A stretch of DNA of 11,765 nt from Acidimicrobiia bacterium (lineage in GTDB: Bacteria; Actinomycetota; Acidimicrobiia; Acidimicrobiales; Ilumatobacteraceae). Below, piece after piece: positions 1 to 6,802 of this stretch. Both the position numbers and the translations under genes were made by a program. The notes beneath the pieces were generated by a model. It was not told where the DNA came from. It was given only the letters and a program-made list of their open reading frames with translations, and searched no databases. The stretch spans positions 1 to 11,765 of the forward strand of contig JAUHYJ010000051.1 in assembly GCA_030425785.1 (NCBI GenBank), read 5' to 3'. How positions within the stretch are numbered: the stretch's first letter is position 1; every line of letters starts with the position of its first letter.

Positions 1-124
1 GCGACCGCCGACTGAGGACAGGTGGTGCGAATAGGGGCCTGACCAGGGGCTCCGCCGGCCTATGTCGCCCTTAAGTCGGGCGTGCAAGTCTGTGGCTGAG
101 GACGGTGATCGTCCCGAGCTGGCC

Positions 125-133
125 GAGGGAGAG
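125..133 (+). promoter_or_regulatory. Ribosome binding site that fixes the start of the large regulator
   Basis: A purine-rich GAGGGAGAG lies 7 bases before the ATG at 141. The frame stays open to an upstream ATG at 105, but that codon lacks a comparable site. The residues between the two starts also do not resemble the SARP winged-helix beginning, which normally opens directly with a form of MEFRVLG. The start at 141 is therefore chosen. Confidence 0.7.
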
Positions 134-140
134 CGATCTG

Positions 141-3100
141 ATGGAGTTTCGAGTCCTCGGCAAGCTGGCGGTCGAACGCAACGGCTCCGACATCGACCTC
201 GGAGCGTTCCGCCAGCGGGCGCTGCTCGGGCTCCTCTTGACCAGGCCGAACCAGGTGTGGTCCACCGATCAGATCATCGACGGTCTGTGGGGCGACGACG
301 GTGCCGGCGACAAGCAGAACGCCCTGTGGGTGTACGTGTCCGGTCTTCGCAAGGCCCTGGAGCCCGATCGGCCCAAGCGAACCGACGGCACCGTGATCCT
401 CACCAGAGCACCGGGCTACCTCGCCGAGGTCGACGCGGAGTCGCTCGACTCCGCCCGGTTCGAACGGCTCGTCGTCGAAGGTCGAGCGTTGGTCGAGACC
501 GATCCGCCGGCCGCGTCGATCGTGTTGACCGAGGCGCTCGCGCTGTGGCAGGGGCGGGCGTTCGAGGACTTCACGTACGAAGCCTTCGCACAGGCCGAGA
601 TCGCACGGCTCGAGGAGCTGCGGCTCGAAGCCGTCAGCGCCCGGATCGAGGCGGACCTGGCATGCGGGCGTGCACGTGAGCTGGTGTCGGAGCTCGAATC
701 GCTCGTGCGTCAGCACCCGTTGCGCGAGGAGCTGACCGGCCAGTTGATGCTGGCGCTCTACCGGTCCGGTCGTCAGGCGGAGGCGTTGCGATCGTATGGC
801 TCCTTGAGGGCGCGGCTCGTCGACGAGCTCGGTGTCGACCCGTCCGCGCCGTTGCGCCAGCTCAACGACCGGATGATCTCGGGCGATGAAACGCTCGAAG
901 CACCGCGCCCGGCGAACCCGTCATCGGGAGCCTCGCCGGGGCTGACCGTGCGGGGTTACGAGCTGCGTGAGCAGATCGGCGCCGGCGAGTTCGGCGTCAC
1001 CTACCGGGCGTACCAGCCGGCAGTGGGTCGCGAGGTGGCGATCAAGGTGATCCGTCCCGATCTGGCCAATGATCCCGAGTTCATTCGGCGTTTCGAAGCC
1101 GAAGCGAGACTGGTCGCCCGCCTCGAGCACCCGCACATCGTCCCGCTGTACGACTTCTGGCGCGAACCGGACGCTGCCTACCTCGTGATGCGGCTGATGA
1201 AGGGGGGCACCCTCGCGGACCGTCTCTCCTTCGGAGCGCTCACTGATGTGCAGGCGTCGGGCGTCGTCGACCAGCTGGCGGGCGCACTCCATGTCGCTCA
1301 CCGCAACGGCGTCACGCACGGCGATCTGAAGCCGACCAACGTCTTGATCGACGACGACGGCAACGCCTATCTCGCCGACTTCGGCATCGCTGTGGGCGAT
1401 GCAGCCGGTCCATCCCGTGGCGGGCCGAGCCAGCGGTCGTCGAGCGTCCCGTACGCCTCACCCGAACAGCTGGGTGGGGGGCCGGTCGAGGCGTCGTCGG
1501 ACGTGTTCAGCCTCGGTGTCGTCATGGCCCAGGCGCTCACCGGCCTGCACGGCGACGTCGAGCAGATCAGAGGCGCCCTGCCCGCCGAGGCACGTCAGGT
1601 GATCGACCGAGCGACCGCACCAGACTCCGGCGAACGCGGCGATGTCGTGACGTTCGCAGTCGATCTCGAACACGCGCTCACCGGCGAAGCCGTCGTTGCG
1701 GACAGCGACGAGCGGATCGAACTCGTCAACCCGTACAAGGGGCTCCGCGCTTTTCGTGGCTCGGATGCCGGCGACTTCTTCGGGCGCGAACGTCTCGTCG
1801 AACGGCTCGTCGCTCAACTCGGCTCGCCAGGCATCCGCGGTCGATTCGTCGCGGTCGTCGGGCCGAGTGGCGCCGGCAAGTCGAGCGTGGTCAAGGCAGG
1901 GCTGCTGCCGGCGCTGCGCGGCGGTGCGCTGCCCGACTCGCACCGCTGGTTCGTCGTCGAGATGACCCCGGCGCCTCACCCGTTCGAATCGCTCGAAGAG
2001 GCCCTGTTGGGCGTCGCCGTCCATCCTCCGGCCTCGCTGCTGGAGATGCTCGTCGGTGGCGAGTCGGGACTCGAGAAGGCAGTCGATGCGGTCCTCCCCG
2101 CCGATGGCTCTCAGGTCCTGCTCGTCATCGATCAGTTCGAGGAACTGTTCACCCAGGTCTCACCGGCCATGGCCAAGCAGTTCCTCGACACCCTCGTCCT
2201 CGCAGTGAAGTCGGCGCACGGTCGGATACGGGTGGTGATCACCCTGCGTGCCGACTTCTACGACCGGCCGCTCAGCCACAGTGGCGTCGGCGAGTTGCTG
2301 CGCGACGGCACCCAGGTGATCACGCCGATGACGTCCGATCAGCTCGAACGCGCCGTCACCGGCCCCGTCGAGCGCTTCGGTGTCGTGTTCGAACCGGCCG
2401 TGGTCGCCGAACTCGTCCGCGAGATGGTCGACCGTGCCGGCGCACTCCCGCTGCTGCAGTACACCCTGACCGAGCTGTTCGATCGACGGCAGGGCAATCG
2501 CATCACCATCGCTGCGTACGACGACCTCGGCGGCGTGTCCGGCGCCCTGGTGCAGCGCGCCGACGGTCTGCTCGCCGGCCTCGACGCCGATGCTGCCGAT
2601 GCCGCTCGCCAGGTGTTCCTCCGCCTCGTCACCCTGGGTGACGGCGACGGACAGAACGACACGCGACGCCGCATCCTGCAGGCCGAGCTCGACGACCTCG
2701 GGCTCGACCGCAACGACCTCCGGGCCGTCCTCGAGACCTTCGGTCGCCATCGACTGCTCAGCTTCGACCGAGACCCGGTGACCCGGGGGCCCACTGTGGA
2801 GATCTCACACGAGGCACTCCTCACCGAGTGGACCCGACTGCATGACTGGATCGAGGACGCGCGGGACGATGTCCGCAATCAACGTCGCCTCGCCGAGGCG
2901 ATGCGCGAGTGGCAGACGGCGGAGAGGAGCGACGGTTACCTCCTGCGCGACGGGCGCCTCGGCCAGCTCGACGCCTGGGCACGCTCGACGACCCTGACCC
3001 TCTCGGCAGCGGAGCGGGCGTTCCTCGACGCCAGTAGAGCGGCGCACGAGCGCGACGCCGATGAGCAGCTCGCCCGCGAGCAACGCGTTGCCGAAGCTGA

Positions 3101-5003
3101 ACTCGAGGTGAAGAAGCGTCGCCGGCAGCTGATCGGAGCCGGTGTGGTCGGTGTGCTCGTCGCCGGTCTCGCTGCGTTCAGTGTTGTTCAGTGGCTCGTC
3201 GCGTCGGATGCTCGAGACGAGGCGGCGGACGCACGCGACGCCAATCAGAGCGTCGTCGTGTCCGAACAGTTCCGCACCGCCTCCGAAGCCGCGCTGACAC
3301 GCGACCCCGAGCTGGCGATGCTCTTCGCCGTCGAAGCCGTCCGCTCGACTGCCGACCTCGGATACACCACTGAGGAATCGATCGATGCGCTCCACTGGGC
3401 GCTGCAGGAACTCGGCGTGCCGTACCCGGTCGGGGTCGATGCGGCGACGACCATCCGCTCCGGCCCCACCGGACTGACCGGCGTCTTCCCGTTGCCGCCC
3501 GCGGAGTTGATCGCGCTCGCCGAATCGTGGACCGAGCGCCGGCTCACCGACGCCGAGTGCCTGCTCGGGAGCGAACTCGGCTGCCCGGAGCCGGAGCCGA
3601 TCGATCCCGACCTGCCGCTCCGATTCGGCGCCGAGAACTATGTGGTGAACATTCCCGAGGTCCTGCCCGGCGTGCCGGCGTTCGGTGACGGCGAACTCGC
3701 CGGCACACGCGTCACGCTCGCCATTGCGTCAACCGTCGGGCGCAACGAGGGGATCCAGTCCGAGGTCGACCGATTCACCGAGATCACCGGCATCGAGGTC
3801 GAACTGGTCTCGAATCTCGACTTCGACATCACTCGTCTCATCGCCACCGGTGGGCTGGCGTCGGCCCCCGACGTGGTCGGCTTCTTCTCGGCGCCACCGC
3901 CCTGGGCGGAGGGGCGAGCCGTCGACCTGTCGACGTATCTCGACGTCGAGACGTTGCGCGACGACTTCGGTGACTACATCGTCGATGAGACCATCTCCGA
4001 CGTCGGCGAGCTCGAGGGCGTCGTGATGCACACGAACCCCGGCGGGTTGGTCCTCTACCCGAAGCAGCGTTTCGACGAAGCTGGATACGAGGTGCCGTCG
4101 ACGTGGGACGAACTCGTCGAGTTGTCGGCGCGGATGGTCGACGACGGCCACGCGCCATGGTGCTTCGATTGGGAAGCGGGGTTCGCGGGCGGGTTCGCGG
4201 GAAGCGACCTCCTCGACAGCCTGGTGCTGCGCACTGCGGGCACCGATGTCTACGACGGATGGGTCGCCGGCGACATCGCCTTCGACGACCCGCGGATCAT
4301 CGAAGCGGCACGCCTCGGCGAGGAGTTGCTCTTCGCTCCGGAATTCGTCGCCGGCGGAGCCGACTCGATCAGCTCGCAGCCGTGGCAACTCGCCGCCCTG
4401 CGGCTGCTCGACGAGAATCCGTTGCCCGATCCCATCGGGCCACCCTGCTGGTTCGTTCACGGATCGTCCGGTCTCATCGACATCCTCGGCCCGCCGGAGG
4501 ATCCACGGTCGGGGCTGCTCGGCGAGAACGTCGACTCTTTCATGCTCCCGCCCCTCGTCGCCGGTGACCCGGCACCGGTCCACGTGGGTGTTCTCCGAGC
4601 GACTGCGCTGACGGACCGGCCCGAGGTCCGTGCCCTCATGACGTTCATCGCCAGCCCCCGGTGGGGGGAGGTGTGGGCCGGAGTGGACTCCATCGGCGAG
4701 ACGTTCTTCTCGTCGAACCGGCGCTTCGACACCGCTGCCTACACCGGTCAGCGCTCGCAACCGAACATCGATGTCCGGCTCCGGATCCACGACGATCTCA
4801 TGCGTGCGCTCGAGGCCGGTACGTGGCGCATCGGTGCCTCAGATCTGATGCCGCTCGAGTTCTCGACCTGGACGAACGACTACGTCCCCGGCCCGTACTG
4901 GCAGGGCATGCTCGACTGGGTCGATCGCGTGAAACCGATCGACGAGATCCTCGCCGACATCCAAGTCGCACGGGATGCGTTCGACGCTCAGCATGCCGAG
5001 TGA
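141..5003 (+). CDS. Transmembrane SARP / Ser-Thr kinase / nSTAND1 ATPase fused to an extracytoplasmic solute-binding sensor domain
   Basis: This 1620-residue protein has the following order. An OmpR-type winged helix covers about 1-95 and a BTAD helical domain about 104-245. A protein kinase covers about 273-514, with glycine loop IGAGEFGVTY, K302 in VAIK, catalytic loop HGDLKPTN with D395, D413 of DFG, and SPE. An nSTAND1 NTPase covers about 530-955. It opens with NPYKGLRAF, has Walker A GPSGAGKSS at 574-582 and Walker B LLVIDQFEE ending in D664, and carries SHEALL at 889-894. A charged coil ending in KKRRR leads into one membrane helix at about 998-1020. A DPELAMLFAVEAV helical stretch and a short Cys-containing linker follow (C1140, C1148). 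A family 1 solute-binding domain resembling alpha-glucoside binders occupies about 1181-1620, with C1341 and C1436 likely bonded. Positive charge before the helix puts the N-terminal half in the cytoplasm and the binding domain outside. WD40 repeats usually occupy that place. I infer a one-protein carbohydrate sensor acting on transcription and phosphorylation. The domains are clear; the ligand and targets are not known. Confidence 0.9.
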   Translation: MEFRVLGKLAVERNGSDIDLGAFRQRALLGLLLTRPNQVWSTDQIIDGLWGDDGAGDKQNALWVYVSGLRKALEPDRPKRTDGTVILTRAPGYLAEVDAESLDSARFERLVVEGRALVETDPPAASIVLTEALALWQGRAFEDFTYEAFAQAEIARLEELRLEAVSARIEADLACGRARELVSELESLVRQHPLREELTGQLMLALYRSGRQAEALRSYGSLRARLVDELGVDPSAPLRQLNDRMISGDETLEAPRPANPSSGASPGLTVRGYELREQIGAGEFGVTYRAYQPAVGREVAIKVIRPDLANDPEFIRRFEAEARLVARLEHPHIVPLYDFWREPDAAYLVMRLMKGGTLADRLSFGALTDVQASGVVDQLAGALHVAHRNGVTHGDLKPTNVLIDDDGNAYLADFGIAVGDAAGPSRGGPSQRSSSVPYASPEQLGGGPVEASSDVFSLGVVMAQALTGLHGDVEQIRGALPAEARQVIDRATAPDSGERGDVVTFAVDLEHALTGEAVVADSDERIELVNPYKGLRAFRGSDAGDFFGRERLVERLVAQLGSPGIRGRFVAVVGPSGAGKSSVVKAGLLPALRGGALPDSHRWFVVEMTPAPHPFESLEEALLGVAVHPPASLLEMLVGGESGLEKAVDAVLPADGSQVLLVIDQFEELFTQVSPAMAKQFLDTLVLAVKSAHGRIRVVITLRADFYDRPLSHSGVGELLRDGTQVITPMTSDQLERAVTGPVERFGVVFEPAVVAELVREMVDRAGALPLLQYTLTELFDRRQGNRITIAAYDDLGGVSGALVQRADGLLAGLDADAADAARQVFLRLVTLGDGDGQNDTRRRILQAELDDLGLDRNDLRAVLETFGRHRLLSFDRDPVTRGPTVEISHEALLTEWTRLHDWIEDARDDVRNQRRLAEAMREWQTAERSDGYLLRDGRLGQLDAWARSTTLTLSAAERAFLDASRAAHERDADEQLAREQRVAEAELEVKKRRRQLIGAGVVGVLVAGLAAFSVVQWLVASDARDEAADARDANQSVVVSEQFRTASEAALTRDPELAMLFAVEAVRSTADLGYTTEESIDALHWALQELGVPYPVGVDAATTIRSGPTGLTGVFPLPPAELIALAESWTERRLTDAECLLGSELGCPEPEPIDPDLPLRFGAENYVVNIPEVLPGVPAFGDGELAGTRVTLAIASTVGRNEGIQSEVDRFTEITGIEVELVSNLDFDITRLIATGGLASAPDVVGFFSAPPPWAEGRAVDLSTYLDVETLRDDFGDYIVDETISDVGELEGVVMHTNPGGLVLYPKQRFDEAGYEVPSTWDELVELSARMVDDGHAPWCFDWEAGFAGGFAGSDLLDSLVLRTAGTDVYDGWVAGDIAFDDPRIIEAARLGEELLFAPEFVAGGADSISSQPWQLAALRLLDENPLPDPIGPPCWFVHGSSGLIDILGPPEDPRSGLLGENVDSFMLPPLVAGDPAPVHVGVLRATALTDRPEVRALMTFIASPRWGEVWAGVDSIGETFFSSNRRFDTAAYTGQRSQPNIDVRLRIHDDLMRALEAGTWRIGASDLMPLEFSTWTNDYVPGPYWQGMLDWVDRVKPIDEILADIQVARDAFDAQHAE

Positions 5004-5268
5004 TGGCGTCAGCGAGATACCAGCATCGTCGCGAGCGCTCGTTCGTCGATACGTCGAGCGTTCCGCCTCGATCCTGGCGACGGCGGGCGACGGAACACGG
5101 TGGCATCGGGGCGAAAGGATCACCGTGGGCGCGAACAGTACGCGAACGCGACTCCGACGGACGCGCGCCGACGAGCGCAGACGAGGACGCAACAAGGCGC
5201 CAACGATAGCCGCCGCAACCAGCAGGTATGCGAACGAAGTCCCACGGTCGCGCATGAGCCTCGCTCGA
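5004..5268. other. Non-coding stretch, nothing recognised
   Basis: No convincing gene is present between the stop of the large regulator and the tRNA fragment. Open frames here are arginine-rich and run through the tRNA-like sequence, the usual mark of spurious frames. A 6-base inverted repeat, CATGAG at 5253-5258 and CTCATG at 5269-5274, flanks the left limit of the tRNA fragment. No convincing terminator for the large regulator was seen. Confidence 0.5.
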
Positions 5269-5313
5269 CTCATGACCCGAAGGTCGCAGGTTCACATCCT
5301 GCCCCCGCCACCA
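5269..5313 (+). pseudogene. 3' half of a tRNA-Met(CAT)-like gene, attachment-site-like
   Basis: The segment reads as a tRNA from the anticodon loop onward. It has loop CTCATGA (anticodon CAT) at 5269-5275, the 3' anticodon strand CCCGA at 5276-5280, and variable region AGGTC. The T stem GCAGG/CCTGC is perfect around loop TTCACAT at 5291-5297. The 3' acceptor strand CCCCGCC is at 5303-5309, then discriminator A and encoded CCA at 5311-5313. No matching 5' half exists: the bases before the loop (CTCGA) do not pair with CCCGA, and no GGCGGGG strand or D arm lies upstream. Position 58 of the T loop is C instead of the near-universal A, which also argues against a working tRNA. Integrases commonly leave exactly such anticodon-loop-to-CCA fragments as att sites. 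A decayed tRNA gene is the alternative. Confidence 0.65.
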
Positions 5314-5317
5314 CTGG

Positions 5318-5352
5318 AAGACCAGGCGCCTTCTCACGAAGGCCCTGGTCTT
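5318..5352 (+). terminator. Strong intrinsic terminator behind the tRNA fragment
   Basis: The arms AAGACCAGG (5318-5326) and CCTGGTCTT (5344-5352) pair over nine bases. After one bulged C, GCCTT pairs with AAGGC over five more, closing a six-base loop CTCACG. A short T run ends at 5353. It begins four bases after the encoded CCA, the position expected for the native terminator of a tRNA gene. This suggests that the 3' side of the fragment is original chromosomal sequence. Confidence 0.75.
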
Positions 5353-5353
5353 T

Positions 5354-5671
5354 CGACGTTTTCCGGCCCGAGTCCGAAGGAGAGACTGGTCCGCATCGCA
5401 CCGACCGACCCGCACCGGGCCTGCGTCGAACGGCCCATCAACAGGGTCCAGAACACGGCCCACGTACTCCCCGGAGCGTTCGACGGCTGCGTGAGCATCT
5501 GTCCTCGGGGCCAGGGGTAGCTCGGGCCGGTCGGCAGGTGTCGTCGGGTCGGGAGCGCCGCTGCGTGAACCCGTGGCGATGCACAGGAGTGTGAGCGCAC
5601 GGCCTCGACCCGTTCCGGTGCCGGCGTCGTGAGCGCCTTCAGATCGGTCCGAGCTTTGCCGATATGACGAC
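5354..5671. other. Upstream region of the diguanylate cyclase gene, nothing certain
   Basis: I see no supported gene, repeat or clear promoter boxes here. The promoter of the downstream cyclase gene must lie in this stretch, because the terminator at 5318-5352 should stop transcription from the left. No good Shine-Dalgarno precedes the ATG at 5672. Confidence 0.45.
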
Positions 5672-6529
5672 ATGCCGTTCCTCGATTCTGCCCGCCTCCA
5701 GCGGCGACTCGTCGAGTGGCAGGCACGACGAGGGACCCGCCACGTCGTCGTCGGGATCACCCTCGTCTCGGTCCTCGCTTCCGCGCTCATCGCCTATCCG
5801 GTGATGATCCTCAGCTACGGCAGCGTGCAGGAGACCGGGTTCGTCGGCATGGTGCTGCCCGTCCTCATTCCGGCGATCGTCGCTCCGATCTCGACCCACC
5901 AGATCGTCAACATCTTGCGTGAGACGAACGCCCTCGTGATGGAGTTGACCGCGACCCGACAGCAGCTCAGCGACGAGATCGAACGACGACAGGTCATCCA
6001 GGACGAACTCGAATCGCTGAGCAGCCACGATCCGCTGACCGGCGTGCTCAATCGGCGCGGCTTCTACGAGGCCGTGGGTCGCGACACCGAACTCGGTCGG
6101 TCGGCGTTCACGGTCACCGTCGCCGACATCGACGACTTCAAGGCGGTGAACGACGCCCACGGTCATGCAGCGGGCGACGCCGTCCTCGTCGAGGTGGCCA
6201 ACCGACTGGCCGGCCTCGGTGACGACCCCATCGTCGCACGCCTCGGCGGCGACGAGTTCGTGGTCGTTCGCCGCGACGACCTCGCCGAGCGAGAACTTCG
6301 CAATCCCGAGTCGCGATCCGTCACCGTCGACGTGGACGGGGTTCGCATCGACGTCAGCTTCTCGGTGGGTTCTGCACGCCACGATCCGAACGGCGCCATC
6401 GATCGGACGCTCCTGCGCGCCGATCGCACGATGTACGACGCCAAGGAGCGTCGCCGACCCACGACCTCCCCGGCTGGACGGAACCGTGCCACGGACGAGA
6501 CCCCCGAGGTCGCGTCGACCCGGCACTGA
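5672..6529 (+). CDS. Membrane-anchored GGDEF diguanylate cyclase
   Basis: This 285-residue protein should make the second messenger cyclic di-GMP from two GTP. Two hydrophobic segments (about 25-47 and 56-73) form a short membrane anchor without a recognisable sensor domain. A charged helical linker at about 78-112 probably dimerises as a coiled coil. The GGDEF domain starts at SHDPLTGVLNRRGF and includes the metal-binding DIDDFK region. It carries an intact catalytic signature GGDEF at residues 192-196, preceded by ARL. The RxxD inhibitory site that normally lies five residues before GGDEF is missing (the bases encode GDDP), so product inhibition through that site is not expected. The C-terminal 25 or so residues are basic and low in hydrophobics, probably disordered. 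The gene stands alone, with a terminator-capped tRNA fragment upstream and a convergent ABC operon downstream. The start at 5672 is the first in-frame ATG, although its ribosome site is weak. Confidence 0.9.
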   Translation: MPFLDSARLQRRLVEWQARRGTRHVVVGITLVSVLASALIAYPVMILSYGSVQETGFVGMVLPVLIPAIVAPISTHQIVNILRETNALVMELTATRQQLSDEIERRQVIQDELESLSSHDPLTGVLNRRGFYEAVGRDTELGRSAFTVTVADIDDFKAVNDAHGHAAGDAVLVEVANRLAGLGDDPIVARLGGDEFVVVRRDDLAERELRNPESRSVTVDVDGVRIDVSFSVGSARHDPNGAIDRTLLRADRTMYDAKERRRPTTSPAGRNRATDETPEVASTRH

Positions 6530-6533
6530 GCGT

Positions 6534-6776
6534 TCACGCCGTCCGAGCGCCAACGCACCACGGTCCGTTCGCCGGTGCGGACGATGCTGCGGGCACCCGA
6601 CCAGTACGTCCGGTGACCGGCCCGTCGCAAGGCCCCGGTCCGGTGGTTGCGGGCATCGACGACCATCTGCCCAACGGCATCGTGCGAGTCGATGAGCCGA
6701 CATGCCGGTCAGCGGTCGCCGGTGGCGCCGCCCACGATGACGGTCGCGCACTCTGCATGTTGGTTCGGATGGCCAT
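6534..6776 (-). pseudogene. Doubtful small gene or gene remnant behind the permease
   Basis: On the minus strand an ATG at 6776 follows AAGGAG (6787-6782) with a five-base spacer. This is one of the better ribosome sites in the window and lies just past the permease stop. The 80-residue frame it opens is rich in P, S, A, T and R and looks like out-of-frame GC-rich DNA after the first ten residues. From 6744 another minus frame looks more coding-like, with more G/C at third positions. It reads TVIVGGATGDR, then a TGA at 6711-6709, then continues as MVVDARNHRTGALRRAGHRT. A frameshift near 6745-6750 plus this stop would explain the pattern. I do not recognise the family. It could also be chance. 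Confidence 0.22.
6615..6640. terminator. GC-rich hairpin between convergent genes
   Basis: GACCGGCC (6615-6622) can pair with GG (6631-6632) and CCGGTC (6635-6640) around an eight-base loop, with a two-base bulge. It lies between the stops of the cyclase gene and the permease gene and could slow transcription from either side. There is no U run on either strand, so this is only a candidate. Confidence 0.25.
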
Positions 6777-6802
6777 CGTTGCTCCTTCGCCGGGTGGCCG
6801 GC

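Noticed and set aside
65..81. Small hairpin CGCCC-TTAAGTC-GGGCG upstream of the large regulator
   Set aside because: It is only five pairs with no U run. It could be chance in GC-rich DNA and no function can be assigned.
3729..4790. 353-codon minus-strand open frame opposite the solute-binding domain
   Set aside because: It lies wholly inside a well-supported coding region on the other strand and has shadow-like composition.
5230..5313. A complete, functional tRNA gene
   Set aside because: No acceptor 5' strand or D arm can be found upstream, the anticodon stem does not pair, and the T loop has C at the conserved A58 position.
4975..5520. 181-codon + frame after the large regulator
   Set aside because: It is arginine-rich, overlaps the regulator's end, and runs straight through the tRNA fragment and its terminator.
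4798..5790. 330-codon minus-strand open frame containing GQDVNLRPSGHE
   Set aside because: That peptide is the well-known false translation of the complement of a tRNA 3' end. It marks the tRNA fragment rather than a protein.
5639..6751. 370-codon minus-strand open frame opposite the diguanylate cyclase
   Set aside because: The + strand encodes an intact GGDEF protein with all motifs. The minus frame has no recognisable domain and an unnatural R/H/D composition.
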